The translations under genes and the position numbers were made by a program. Positions 20,864-31,979 of a DNA stretch of 64,000 bases are shown here, one piece after another. The first letter of the stretch is position 1. Every line of letters begins with the position of its first letter. The stretch comes from Isoptericola peretonis (lineage in GTDB: Bacteria; Actinomycetota; Actinomycetes; Actinomycetales; Cellulomonadaceae). The notes under the pieces were generated by a model. The model ran no database searches. It saw only the letters and a program-made list of their open reading frames with translations, and was not told the DNA's origin. Location: positions 186,001 to 250,000 of the forward strand of contig JALQCY010000002.1 of NCBI GenBank assembly GCA_023241745.1. The letters run 5' to 3'.

Positions 20864-21754
20864 CGTCGCGCCGTCGGTGTGAGCCCGTCCCAGGGGGACG
20901 ACGAGTGGCGTTCCCGACACCGGGTCGGGCACCACGCGGGCCCGCAGGCCGAAGGCGGCGTGCACGGTCGCCTCGGTCAGGACGTCGCCGGGGCGGCCCT
21001 CGGCCACGACCTGCCCGGAGCTCATCACCACCAGGTGGTCGGCGTACCGGGCGGCGAGGTTGAGCTCGTGGAGCACCATGACGACCGTGGTGCCGCGGGT
21101 CCGGTTGAGCTCCCGCAGCAGCTCGAGCAGGTCCACCTGGTGGGCGAGGTCGAGGTACGTGGTGGGCTCGTCGAGCAGCACGATGTCGGTCTCCTGCGCC
21201 AGCACCATCGCGATCCACACCCGCTGCCTCTGCCCACCGGACAGCTCGGCCACCGGCCGGTCCGCGAGGTCGGCGACGCCCGTGGCGTCCAGCGCGCGGA
21301 GCACCGCCGTGTCGTCCGTGGAGCTGTGGCGCCCGAACCACCCCTGGTGGGGGTAGCGGCCGCGGGCGACGAGCTCGGCCACCCGCACGCCGTCGGGAGC
21401 GATGGACGACTGCGGCAGCACGCCCACCCGCTTCGCGAGCTCCTTGCGGGACAGGGCGCCCACGTCCTGGCCGCCCAGGGTGACGCGGCCACCGTCCAGC
21501 GGGTGCAGGCGCGCCAGGCCGCGCAGCAGCGTGGACTTGCCGCAGGCGTTGGGCCCGACGATCGCCGTGACGCTGCCGGCCGGCAGCCCCAGGTCCAGCT
21601 CGGAGATGACGCGCCGCCCGTCGTAGCCCAGGCTCACACCGTGCGCCCGCAGCGTGACGTCGGCCGGCCGCGCGGCCGCGCCGAACGCCGCCGCGCCGGA
21701 TGCCGCCGCATCGGGGCGCGCGGCCGGGGGTGCCGCGCGGTGGACGTCGGTCAT
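20861..21754 (-). CDS. Iron-siderophore ABC transporter ATP-binding protein (FepC-like)
   Basis: A 297-residue ATPase with Walker A GPNACGKST (the usual Gly after Asn is Ala), signature LSGGQRQRVWIAMVLAQ, Walker B IVLLDEPTTYLDLAHQ and the H-loop VLHELNLA. These are the FepC/FhuC type. An Ala-rich N-terminal extension of about 35 residues precedes the domain. Its ATG overlaps the stop of the permease gene by ATGA. Confidence 0.95.
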   Translation of the reverse strand: MTDVHRAAPPAARPDAAASGAAAFGAAARPADVTLRAHGVSLGYDGRRVISELDLGLPAGSVTAIVGPNACGKSTLLRGLARLHPLDGGRVTLGGQDVGALSRKELAKRVGVLPQSSIAPDGVRVAELVARGRYPHQGWFGRHSSTDDTAVLRALDATGVADLADRPVAELSGGQRQRVWIAMVLAQETDIVLLDEPTTYLDLAHQVDLLELLRELNRTRGTTVVMVLHELNLAARYADHLVVMSSGQVVAEGRPGDVLTEATVHAAFGLRARVVPDPVSGTPLVVPLGRAHTDGAT

Positions 21755-22824
21755 GCGAGGGACTTCCTTCCGTCGGTGGCGAGGAGCCACAGCAGGTACG
21801 GGGCGCCGATCATGCCGGTCACGATGCCGGTGGGCGCCTGGATGCCGAAGAGCAGGTGCTGTCCCACGACGTCCGCCGCCAGCACGAGGAGCGCCCCGGT
21901 GAGGACGGAGACGGTGAGCGCGGCGCCGCCGTCGTCCACCAGCCGGCGCGCGATCGCCGGGGCCACGAGCGCGACGAACGCGAGCGGGCCGACGAACGAC
22001 GTGGCGACCGCGACCAGGCCGACCGCGAGCAGCAGGGAGACGACGCGGGCGGCGTCGACCGGGACGCCGAGGGCGCGGGCGTTGTCGTCGCCGAGCGCGA
22101 GGGGCGCCTGCCACCGCGACGCGACGGCCACGCCCGTGCCGAGGACGGCGACAGCCACCGCGAGCGTGACCAGCTCGGCGCCGCGGACGTCGGCGACGCT
22201 CCCGACGGTCCACAGCAGCGCGGACTGGGCCTCGCGCACGTCCGCGCGCGCCAGCAGCCAGGCCAGCAGGGACGAGCACAGGTAGGCGAACCCGACACCC
22301 ACCAGCACGAACCGGATCGAGTGCAGGCCCTTGCGCCACGCGAACAGCCAGATGAGCAGCGCCACCGTGACGGCGCCGGCGAAGGCGGCGCCGGAGACGG
22401 CCAGGCCGGTGAGGCCGGCGACGAGCAGCGCCCACACGGCGCCGAGGCTCGCGCCGCTGGCGATCCCGAGGATGTCGGGGCTGGCCAGCGGGTTGCGCAG
22501 CGTGGTCTGGAACAGGGCGCCCGCGAGCGCGAACGCCGCGCCGGCGAGCACGGCCGTCTCGATGCGGGGCAGCCGCAGGCGGTGCACGACGAACACGTCC
22601 CCGGCGTCGCCGGCGCCGAAGAGCGCGGCGAGCGCGCGGCCCGGCGCGAGCGACGCCTCCCCGAGGGTGAGGGCGAGCGTCGCGACCGCGACGAGCAGCA
22701 CCGCGAGGGTGGTCAGGACGACGGCGAGCCGGCGGCGACGCCGTGCGCGCAGCCCCTCGACGGGGCCGGGATCCGGCGTGCCGGCGGTGTCGGGGGACCT
22801 GGGGGCGTCGGCGAGAGCCGTCAC
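21751..22824 (-). CDS. FecCD-type siderophore ABC permease (second)
   Basis: A 357-residue integral membrane protein of the BtuC/FecCD family, about ten helices. Family marks are RLPRIETAVLAGAAFALAGALFQTTLRNPLASPDILGIASGA and the ATPase-contact region ARALGVPVDAAR. It should pair with the permease encoded at 22826-23863 to form the channel. The GTG start lies 1 nt after that gene's stop. Confidence 0.94.
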   Translation of the reverse strand: MTALADAPRSPDTAGTPDPGPVEGLRARRRRRLAVVLTTLAVLLVAVATLALTLGEASLAPGRALAALFGAGDAGDVFVVHRLRLPRIETAVLAGAAFALAGALFQTTLRNPLASPDILGIASGASLGAVWALLVAGLTGLAVSGAAFAGAVTVALLIWLFAWRKGLHSIRFVLVGVGFAYLCSSLLAWLLARADVREAQSALLWTVGSVADVRGAELVTLAVAVAVLGTGVAVASRWQAPLALGDDNARALGVPVDAARVVSLLLAVGLVAVATSFVGPLAFVALVAPAIARRLVDDGGAALTVSVLTGALLVLAADVVGQHLLFGIQAPTGIVTGMIGAPYLLWLLATDGRKSLA

Positions 22825-22825
22825 G

Positions 22826-23863
22826 TCACACCCCCGCCACGGACTTGCCGCGCGCGACGGCGACGAGCACGGGGGCGCCGAGCGCGGCGGCGACGACGCC
22901 GGCCTCGAGCTCGGAGTGCGGCAGCACGAGGCGGCCGATGACGTCGGCGCCGAGCAGCATCACCGGGCCGAGGACGGCGCTGAGCGGCACGATCCAGCGG
23001 TAGTCGGTGCCCACGAGGCGCCGGGCGGCGTGCGGCACGGCGAGTCCCACGAGCGCGATCGGCCCGGCGAGGGCCGTCGCGGTGCCGGCGAGCAGCACGA
23101 TCGCGCCGGCCGTGAGCCCCCGGGTGAGGCCGACGCGCTGGCCCAGCGCGCGGGCCACGTCGTCGCCCAGCGAGAGCATCGACAGGCGGTGCGCGAGCGC
23201 GCCGGCGAGCACGATCCCGACCACCACGAACGGCCACAGGCGCTCGAGGGTCTCCATCCCGCGCCCGGTGAGGGAGCCCACGGCCCAGAAGCGGTAGGTG
23301 TTGAACGCCGCCGGGTCGCGCAGCAGCACCAGCGTGATGAGCGGGGTGATGAGCGCGGTGACGGTGGCGCCGACGAGCGCGAGCTTCACGGGCTGGCCGG
23401 CCCCGATGGAGAAGACCAGCGCCGCCGCGGCGGCGGCCCCGACGAAAGCGAACCAGACGAAGCCGAGCGGGGCCGTGACACCCAGCAGCGAGACGGCGAT
23501 GACGACGGCGAGCGAGGCGCCCGCGTTGAGCCCGAGCAGGCCGGGGTCGGCGATGGGGTTGCGGGTGACGCCCTGGATGAGGGTTCCGGCGAGGCCGAGC
23601 GCGGCGCCGGCGGCGAGGCCGATGAGCGTGCGCGGCACGCGCTGGTCGAGCACGACGTCGTGGTCGACGTTCCCCGCCACGGGGGCGGTGAGCGCCTGCC
23701 AGACGGTGGCGACGTCGATGTCGCGCACGCCGAGCGTGAGGCTCGCGACGGCGATCAGCGCCAGCACCGCCAGCGACAGCAGGAGGAGGAGCACCCGCCC
23801 GCGCGTGCGGCGGGCGACGAGCGTCCCGGCGGGGCCGACGGCGGGGGCGACCGTGGCGGTCAC
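22826..23863 (-). CDS. FecCD-type siderophore ABC permease (first)
   Basis: A 345-residue FecCD permease starting VTATVAPAVGPAG, with RVPRTLIGLAAGAALGLAGTLIQGVTRNPIADPGLLGLNAGAS and the coupling region ARALGQRVG. It is the heterodimer partner of the next gene. The GTG overlaps the stop of the VTT gene in a GTGA, which fixes the start and couples the two. Confidence 0.94.
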   Translation of the reverse strand: MTATVAPAVGPAGTLVARRTRGRVLLLLLSLAVLALIAVASLTLGVRDIDVATVWQALTAPVAGNVDHDVVLDQRVPRTLIGLAAGAALGLAGTLIQGVTRNPIADPGLLGLNAGASLAVVIAVSLLGVTAPLGFVWFAFVGAAAAAALVFSIGAGQPVKLALVGATVTALITPLITLVLLRDPAAFNTYRFWAVGSLTGRGMETLERLWPFVVVGIVLAGALAHRLSMLSLGDDVARALGQRVGLTRGLTAGAIVLLAGTATALAGPIALVGLAVPHAARRLVGTDYRWIVPLSAVLGPVMLLGADVIGRLVLPHSELEAGVVAAALGAPVLVAVARGKSVAGV

Positions 23864-24399
23864 GGGGCGTCCTCCGAGGCTGCGGGCGCGCGGCGGGTGA
23901 GCCGGTGCACGCCCCAGGCGACGAGCGCCACCGCGCCGGCACCCACGAGGACGAGCGTGACGGGGTGGCGCAGCCCGACGGCGATGGCCGCGTTCACGGC
24001 TGCCGTGCCGACCGTCGTCCAGATGCCTGCCCACACGGCGCAGCCCGCGAGCAGGGCCACGAGGTAGCGGCCGAAGGGCATGCGCAGGTAGCCCGCGGCG
24101 AGGTTCACGAGGGTCTGCACGCCCACGGTGAAGAACGACAGGGTGACGGCGGGCGGCCCCCACCGGTGGACGCGGTCGACGACGGCGGCCGCTCCGGGCC
24201 GGGCCAGCGTGTCGGCGAACCGGCCGCGGGCCGTGCCGCGCGCCACGCCGCGGCCGGCCCAGTAGGTGGCCTGGGCCCGCACCAGCACGATCCCGAACGC
24301 CGCCGCGTAGACGACCCAGAACGGCACGCCGGCGATCGTGAAGACGCCGGGGGCGGCGTCCTCGGTCACCGCGGCGAGCGCGGGAGTGGTCAGCAGCAC
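23860..24399 (-). CDS. VTT/DedA-like membrane protein heading the siderophore operon
   Basis: A 179-residue protein with about five hydrophobic segments. VTLSFFTVGVQTLVNLAAGYLRMPFGRYLVALLAGCAVWAGIW resembles the VTT (DedA/SNARE-associated) core, with a Gly-containing re-entrant loop. Function in iron uptake is unknown. It overlaps the first permease by GTGA and so is the first gene of the operon. A CAGAAT -10 box lies 6 nt before the GTG, with an iron box just upstream. Confidence 0.75.
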   Translation of the reverse strand: MLLTTPALAAVTEDAAPGVFTIAGVPFWVVYAAAFGIVLVRAQATYWAGRGVARGTARGRFADTLARPGAAAVVDRVHRWGPPAVTLSFFTVGVQTLVNLAAGYLRMPFGRYLVALLAGCAVWAGIWTTVGTAAVNAAIAVGLRHPVTLVLVGAGAVALVAWGVHRLTRRAPAASEDAP

Positions 24400-24417
24400 G
24401 GGCTCATTCTGCCCTAA

Positions 24418-24436
24418 TGAGGTATGCCTGGCCTAA
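24418..24436 (-). promoter_or_regulatory. DtxR/IdeR-like iron box at the head of the siderophore operon
   Basis: On the minus strand TTAGGCCAGGCATACCTCA agrees with the iron-box form TTAGGTTAGGCTCACCTAA at 14 of 19 positions. It lies just upstream of the CAGAAT -10 box and the leaderless GTG of the VTT gene. Together with the box at 20842-20863 it puts the whole operon under iron control. Confidence 0.6.
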
Positions 24437-24449
24437 CTCGCTTGCCTGG

Positions 24450-24875
24450 TCAGTTCGGGCGGCCGTCGTCCGCGCGGCACGCGGCACAGGTGCCCCACAG
24501 CTCGACGGTGTGGTCGATGTCGATGAAGCCGTGCGCGGCGCCGACGGACGCCGCCCACTGCTCGACGGTGGGGCCGTCGATCTCGACCGCGCGCCCGCAG
24601 CGCCGGCACACGAGGTGGTGATGGTGCTCGCGGCGCGCGCACCGCCGGTAGAGGCTCTCGCCGTCCTCGCTGCGCAGCACGTCGACGTCGCCGCCGACGG
24701 CCAGCGCCTGGAGGGTGCGGTAGACGGTGGCGAGGCCGACGGCGTCGCCCCGCGAGCGGAGCAGCTCGTGCAGCTGCTGCGCGCTGCGGAACTCGTCCGT
24801 GTCGCCGAGGGCGTCCGCCACGGCCGCACGCTGCCGCGTCATGCGGGGCGGGTTGCGGTGGGTCGTGTCGTTCAC
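24450..24875 (-). CDS. zur: Fur family metalloregulator, probably Zur
   Basis: A 141-residue Fur-family repressor: winged helix MTRQRAAVADALGDTDEFRSAQQLHELL, GLATVYRTLQAL for recognition, the metal-binding EHHHHLVC, and two CxxC pairs (CRRC and CAAC) for structural zinc. It is called Zur, not Fur, because it overlaps znuB by GTGA in a zinc operon whose promoter carries Zur-type boxes. That makes a feedback loop in which the repressor is co-expressed with its targets. An alternative ATG lies 33 nt into the gene. Confidence 0.9.
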   Translation of the reverse strand: MNDTTHRNPPRMTRQRAAVADALGDTDEFRSAQQLHELLRSRGDAVGLATVYRTLQALAVGGDVDVLRSEDGESLYRRCARREHHHHLVCRRCGRAVEIDGPTVEQWAASVGAAHGFIDIDHTVELWGTCAACRADDGRPN

Positions 24876-25806
24876 GGGGTGCACTCCTCCTGCGCGGCGC
24901 CCCGCCCGGCGGTGGCGGAGACCGCGACGTCGTCGGGGATGTCGGGATGCGGGTCGGCGGGCGGGCGCCGGCGGGCGAGCAGCGGGTGCAGCGCGGCGAC
25001 GACGGCGTAGACGGCGATCGCGAGCACCACGATGAGGGCGCCGGGCGAGACGTTGTGCCAGTAGGTGATGGACAGTCCGGTCACGCACACCGTCACGCCG
25101 ACGATCGACGCGACCAGCATCGTGCGGCGGAAGGAGCGGGTCACGAGCTGGCCGATCGCGACGGGCACGATCATCAGGGCGGAGACGAGCAGGAGGCCCA
25201 CGACGCGCATCGCGACGGTGACCGTGAGCGCGGCGAGCACCGCGACGGCCATGTTCAGGAACCAGACGGGCAGGCCGGAGGAGATCGCGAACTCCTCGTC
25301 GTGGCTGACGGAGAACAGCGCCGCGCGCAGCCCCAGGCCCACCAGCAGGATCAGCCCGCACAACACCACCGTCACCCACACGTCGGAGAGGGTGACCGAC
25401 GAGATGGACCCGAACAGGTAGGCCATGAGGCTGCCGGACGAGCCGCCCGCCAGACCGATGAGCAGCACGCCGCCGGCGATGCCGCCGTAGAAGAGGATGG
25501 CGAGGGCCAGGTCGCCCGACGTGCGTCCGCGGCGTCGCACCACCTCGATGAGCACGGAGCCCGCGACGGCGGCGACGACGGCGCCGGGGATCGCGAGGAC
25601 GTCGTCGGGCACCAGGCCCATCGCGGCGCCGACGAGCCAGCCGAGCGCGACGCCGGTCAGCGCGACGTGCCCGATGCCGTCGCCCAGGAGCGCGAGCCGC
25701 TTCTGCACGAGGTAGGTGCCGACGACCGGCGCGCTGAGGCCCACCAGCAGAGCGGCGACGAGCGCCCGCTGCATGAACGGGTCGGTGACCATCTCCCACA
25801 GGCCGC

Positions 25807-25810
<4 letters not shown>
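24872..25810 (-). CDS. znuB: Zinc/manganese ABC transporter permease ZnuB
   Basis: A 312-residue permease of the ABC-3 family with about eight helices. GLWEMVTDPFMQRALVAALLVGLSAPVVGTYLVQKRLALLGDGIGHVAL is the family opening, and VGLLLVSALMIVPVAIGQLVTRSF its C-terminal mark. It imports zinc with ZnuC and ZnuA. Its GTG overlaps the znuC stop. A roughly 30-residue charged tail follows the last helix. Confidence 0.94.
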
Positions 25811-26672
<862 letters not shown>

Positions 26673-26676
<4 letters not shown>

Positions 26677-27671
26677 GAGCACTGCAGCCCTTCGGTGAGC
26701 GCGGCCAGGTTGTCCTGCATGACCGAGACGTAGTCCTCCCCGCTCTCGGCCGCGTCCTCCGACAGGCCCTCGAGCGGGTCGAGGACGGCGGTGGTGACGC
26801 CGATGTCGTTCGCCAGGGTCTCGGCGACCTTGGGGCTGGTCAGCGTCTCGGTGAAGATGGTGCTGACGTCGTTCTCCTCGACGATGGCACCGACCTCGCG
26901 CAGCCGCGCGGGGGAGGGCTCGGCCTCCGGGTCGAGGCCCACGATGCCCACCTGCTCCAGGTCGTAGCGCTCCGCGAGGTAGCCGAACGCCTCGTGCGAC
27001 GTGACGAGGGTGCGCGACGCGCACTCCTCGAGCCCTGCGGCGAAGTCGGCGTCCAGGTCCTTCAGGGACTTCTCCAGCGTGCGGGCGTTCTCCGCGAACT
27101 GGGCGGCGTGCTCCGGGTCCGCCTCGCCGAGGGACGCCGCGACGGCGTGGCCGACGTCGATCAGCCGCGTCGGGTCGAGCCAGAAGTGGGGGTCCGTCGC
27201 GCCCTCGGCACCGTGGTCGTGGCCGTCGCCCTCGGCGTGCTCGTCCGCGTGCTCGTCCGCGTGCTCCCCGGGCTGGTCGGGCGCCGCGTCCTCGTCCGTC
27301 GGGGTGCCGGGGTGCTCCTCGAGGGTCACCACGTCGCTCGTGTCCACGACGTGCTCCGGCGACTGCGTCTCGACGGCCTCGTCCACGGCGGTCTGGAAGC
27401 CGGACGAGTAGACGACGAGGTCGGCGGTGCCGATCTCGCGCACCTGCGCGGGGGAGAGCTCGAGGTCGTGCGGCTCCGCGGCCGGGGGCGTGAGGTTGGA
27501 GACGGAGACCAGGTCGCCGCCGACCTGCTGCGCCACGTACTGCAGCGGGTAGAACGACGCGAGCACCTCGAGCGTGCCGTCGTCCCCGCCGTCGTCGGCG
27601 GAGCACCCGGCGAGGACGGCGGGCAGGGCGAGGACGGGCAGGGCGGCGAGGGCCGCGCGTCGGCGAAGCAT
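26673..27671 (-). CDS. znuA: Zinc ABC transporter substrate-binding lipoprotein ZnuA
   Basis: A 332-residue cluster A-I binding protein. The signal peptide ends in the lipobox VLAGCS. Metal ligands expected for the family are visible: PAAEPHDLELSPAQV (first His), TDPHFWLDPTR (second His) and TSHEAFGYLA (third His). Between them is a His/Asp/Glu-rich loop (EHADEHADEHAEGDGHDHG) that marks zinc-specific members. The ATG at 27671 is fixed by the promoter: GAGAAT lies 7 nt upstream, so the mRNA is leaderless. Confidence 0.95.
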
Positions 27672-27714
27672 GAGAATGATTCTCAGGAGTTTGAGAACGG
27701 TTGTCAACTTGGTC
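27671..27714 (-). promoter_or_regulatory. znuA promoter with two Zur boxes
   Basis: TGAGAATGATTCTCA (27671-27685) is a perfect 15-bp palindrome of the Zur type. TGAGAACGGTTGTCA (27692-27706) is an imperfect copy 21 bp away. On the minus strand a TTGACA -35 and a GAGAAT -10 with a 17-bp spacer lie within the same segment. The proximal box overlaps the -10 and the first base of the ATG, and the distal one overlaps the -35. Zinc-loaded Zur bound here would block the polymerase. Confidence 0.9.
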
Positions 27715-27802
27715 CGGCGTGGCCCGTCGATCGTTCGTGGGAGGTCGTGCGCGGGCGTCCGCACGCGAAGCTGCCGCCGACGCCCTGGCCGCCGCCAGCG
27801 AC

Positions 27803-29134
27803 CTAGCGCTCCAGGCGGAGGTCCCGGGCGTGGTCTGAGCGTGCGGTGGGGTGAACCGGTGGGCCCGAGAGGGGGCCCTGGGGTGGCATCGACGCACGAC
27901 GCGACTCGAGGTGGGCGCGCTCCACTGGGTCGTGGGTGAGAGTGATCGCCCGGTCGTAGGCGGCCGCGGCGTCTTCGGCGCGCCCGAGCCGGGCGAGGAG
28001 CTCGGCGCGCACGGCCCAGGCGGGCTGGAACCGGGCGGCGGCATCACCCAGGGCGTCGAGGGCCGCGAGCCCTGCCGCCGGACCGTCGGTCTCGGCGACC
28101 ACGGCGGCGCGCGCCACCGCGCCGCCGAGGGACGGTGCGACCCGCTGGAGCGCGTCGTGCAGCCGCCGGAGCGCGGCCCGGTCGGGCGGCTCTCCGGCCC
28201 GGCGGGCGCAGTGCACGGCCTGCACGGCGGCCTCGAGCTGGAAGCGGCCCACCGCGCCCTGGGCGTGGGCCGCGCGCAGGTGCTCGTGCGCACGGGCGAT
28301 CGCGGCCGCGTCCCAGCGGCCCGGGTCCTGCTCCGTCAGCGGGACGAAGCGTCCTTCGGCGTCGGTGCGGGCGGCGGCGCGTGCCGTCGAGAGGAGCACG
28401 AGCGCCGCAAGGCCGCGGACTTCGGGGTCGCGCGGCGCGAGCTGGGCCAGCACCTCGGCGAGCCGCAGCGCCTCGGACGGCAGCCGGCGCGGCTCGGCGT
28501 CGGCGGTGGACCACTCCACCACGTAGGCGCCGTAGACCGCCTCGAGCACGTCGGCCATCCGGTCCGGCAGCACGGAACGGTCGGGCAGGACGAACGGGAC
28601 CCCGGCGTCCTTGATCCGCCGCTTGGCGCGCACCAGGCGCGTGGCCATCGTCGCGGCCGGGACCGAGAACGCCGGGGCGACCTGCGCGGCCGTGAACCCC
28701 AGCACCGCGGTGAGCATCAACGGCGTGCGGGCCACCGGGTCGACGGCGGGGTGCGCGCAGACGAGCATCAGCTCCAGGCGGCGGTCGCCGACCGCGTCCG
28801 GGTCCACGTCCTCGAGCCGGACCGGCGCGTGCCGCTCGGGGACGAGGGGCATGGTGCGACGGACCTCGGCCGACCGGTGCCGGTCGCGCAGCCGGCGTCG
28901 CGCGACGGTGAGCAGCCACCCGGCGGGATTGTCGGGCACGCCGGCCTCCGGCCAGGTGGCCAGGGCGCGCTCGAGCGCATCGCCCAGGGCGTCCTCCGCG
29001 GCCTGGAGGTCGCCCGACCCGGCGGCCAGCAGCGCGACGAGGCGGCCGTAGCCGTCCCGCGCGGCCGCGGCCGCCGCGTCGTACGCGACCCTGTCGACGC
29101 TGTCGACCCTGTCGTCAGGGGAGGTCGCGGTCAC
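27803..29134 (-). CDS. ECF sigma factor, ECF42-like, with long C-terminal domain
   Basis: A 443-residue protein. The first 200 residues have sigma region 2 (ALERALATWPEAGVPDNPAGWLLTVARRRLRDRHR) and region 4 (GFTAAQVAPAFSVPAATMATRLVRAKRRI). The remaining 240 residues form a helical TPR-like domain (SEALRLAEVLAQLAPRDPEVRGLAAL...AYDRAI). This layout next to a YCII/DGPF gene is that of group ECF42, which lacks a classical anti-sigma factor. The stimulus is unknown. It follows the YCII gene by 10 nt. Confidence 0.9.
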   Translation of the reverse strand: MTATSPDDRVDSVDRVAYDAAAAAARDGYGRLVALLAAGSGDLQAAEDALGDALERALATWPEAGVPDNPAGWLLTVARRRLRDRHRSAEVRRTMPLVPERHAPVRLEDVDPDAVGDRRLELMLVCAHPAVDPVARTPLMLTAVLGFTAAQVAPAFSVPAATMATRLVRAKRRIKDAGVPFVLPDRSVLPDRMADVLEAVYGAYVVEWSTADAEPRRLPSEALRLAEVLAQLAPRDPEVRGLAALVLLSTARAAARTDAEGRFVPLTEQDPGRWDAAAIARAHEHLRAAHAQGAVGRFQLEAAVQAVHCARRAGEPPDRAALRRLHDALQRVAPSLGGAVARAAVVAETDGPAAGLAALDALGDAAARFQPAWAVRAELLARLGRAEDAAAAYDRAITLTHDPVERAHLESRRASMPPQGPLSGPPVHPTARSDHARDLRLER

Positions 29135-29144
29135 GGCACCGGAC

Positions 29145-29531
29145 CTACTCGGCCGGGCCGTGACCGGTCCACGCGCCGTCGACGATCGACGTCGCGACCG
29201 GGCGCACCTCGACCGACCCGTACGACGCGCCGGGGCACTTCTCCGCCCACGCCACGGCGGCGTCGAGGTCGGGCACGTCGATGACGAAGACGCCCGCGAG
29301 CGCCTCCTTCGTCTCCGCGAACGGGCCGTCCTGCACCTGCGTGGCGCCGGTGCGGCGCGTCACGGTGGTGGTGGCGTGGGAGAACTGCAGGACGTCGGCG
29401 CCCACGAGCACGCCGGCGCCCACCAGCGCGTCGGCGTAGTCGGAGAACAGCCGCTCCATCTCGGAGATGCCCTCCGCGGGGATGTCTCCCGGGGCTGGCT
29501 CGGGGTTGTGCAGCAGCAGTGCGTAGCGCAT
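29145..29531 (-). CDS. YCII-related (DGPF) protein, partner of the ECF sigma factor
   Basis: A 128-residue protein beginning MRYALLLHNPEP, with VQDGPFAETKEALAGVFVIDVPDLDAAVAWAEKCP, the DGPF signature. Genes of this family are the standard neighbours and likely targets or modulators of ECF42 sigma factors. It is first in the two-gene unit; the sigma gene starts 10 nt later. Confidence 0.93.
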   Translation of the reverse strand: MRYALLLHNPEPAPGDIPAEGISEMERLFSDYADALVGAGVLVGADVLQFSHATTTVTRRTGATQVQDGPFAETKEALAGVFVIDVPDLDAAVAWAEKCPGASYGSVEVRPVATSIVDGAWTGHGPAE

Positions 29532-29745
29532 GGTCCGTCTCCTTCGTCGTCACTCGGTGTCGTCGAGCGCTGACTTCGCGCCGACTCCATGGTCGCCGCC
29601 CGCGTGCCGGGGCGACACCCTGATGACGATCGAGGCGCGCCGAGATCGTCACCCCGGTGCGATTCACCCTCGCGGGCGGTGAGGCCGCCTCCGTACGCTG
29701 GCGGCAGCGGCGCGGGACCGCGACCGCGGGCGGGGGAGCAGACCG

Positions 29746-30096
29746 ATGCGTTTCGACGAGCTCGTGCTGGTCCGGCTGGTGCGCCCGGACGGCTGGGCGC
29801 CGCTGCCCGAGGACGAGGAGCTGGCCGTGCAGGACGCGCACCTGGCAGCCGTCGCGGACCTGCACGCGCGCGGGCTCTTGCTCGCCGCGGGCCCGGCCGT
29901 GGGCACCGACGAGCGGGTGCGCGGCTTCGCGGTCATGACCTGCGGCGCGCACGAGGCGGAGGAGCTGTGGGCCCGGGACCCGGGCGTGCTCGCGGGCCGG
30001 TTCGTCGCAGAGTGCACGGGGTGGCTGACGCCGACGGGGATGATCGCCGCCGGCCCGGGGGTCCCGCCGCGTTCGGTGGCCGAGGCCGAGGGCTGA
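29746..30096 (+). CDS. YCII-like domain protein (116 aa)
   Basis: A 116-residue protein, MRFDELVLVRLVRPDGWAPL, then LAVQDAHLAAVADLHARGLLLAAGP, with the alpha/beta layout of the YCII/dimeric ferredoxin-like superfamily. It lacks the DGPF motif but keeps a similar repeat of helix and strand. Divergent from the ECF42 unit, it may belong to the same system. A GGGGGAGCAG sequence precedes the ATG and a TACGCT -10 lies at 29694-29699. Confidence 0.75.
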   Translation: MRFDELVLVRLVRPDGWAPLPEDEELAVQDAHLAAVADLHARGLLLAAGPAVGTDERVRGFAVMTCGAHEAEELWARDPGVLAGRFVAECTGWLTPTGMIAAGPGVPPRSVAEAEG

Positions 30097-30240
30097 CCCG
30101 GCCCCCGGTCCGGCGGGCGGGCCCCGGTAGGCTGAGGCCACCGCAGCCGGTCGCCGTCGAGCCTCGACGTGCCGACCGGGCGGCGTTCCCCCGCACCGGC
30201 CCCACGAGCCACGTGGCGGCCCGACATCCAGGAGTGATCC

Positions 30241-31632
<1,392 letters not shown>

Positions 31633-31657
31633 CCTCTCGCCGGCACGACCAGACGAG

Positions 31658-31701
31658 ACGACGGGGCCCGGGTCCGCAGCTGCGGACCCGGGCCCCGTCG
31701 T
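31658..31701. terminator. Perfect 44-bp palindrome after glyS
   Basis: Every base from 31658 to 31701 pairs around the AGCT centre, giving up to a 20-bp stem. It lies between glyS and the converging small membrane gene, so it is a bidirectional terminator, the strongest hairpin in the window. Confidence 0.85.
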
Positions 31702-31725
31702 GCGTCCTGAGGGACGCGCGCCCGC

Positions 31726-31875
31726 TCAGGTGCGGCTTCGTCGGACCAGCCCGAGCACGAGGCTCGCGACCAGGATGATCACGCCGACCCAGATGAGGAA
31801 CTGGCCGATGTTCGTCGCTACCCCGAGGATCACGAGGACGACCCCGACCAGGACGAGGATGAGCCATGCGGGCAT
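31726..31875 (-). CDS. Small hydrophobic membrane protein (49 aa)
   Basis: The 49 residues are MPAWLILVLVGVVLVILGVA, then TNIGQFLIWVGVIILVASLV and a basic LGLVRRSRT end: two membrane helices joined by TNIGQ. A GGAGG site lies 5 nt before the ATG. Proteins of this size and build are widespread in actinobacteria without a known role. Confidence 0.8.
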   Translation of the reverse strand: MPAWLILVLVGVVLVILGVATNIGQFLIWVGVIILVASLVLGLVRRSRT

Positions 31876-31979
31876 GGGAACCTCCAGTCTCTCTGCGCCG
31901 CCCGTGCGGCGACGCGATGGGACGACCGTGGCACGGGAGCCCGATGCACGCATCTTGTCGGCTACGTCCGTGATGCCCG

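Noticed and set aside
30140..30240. T-box riboswitch in the glyS leader
   Set aside because: The roughly 100-nt leader lacks the conserved TGGNACCGCG T-box sequence and a Gly specifier-loop arrangement.
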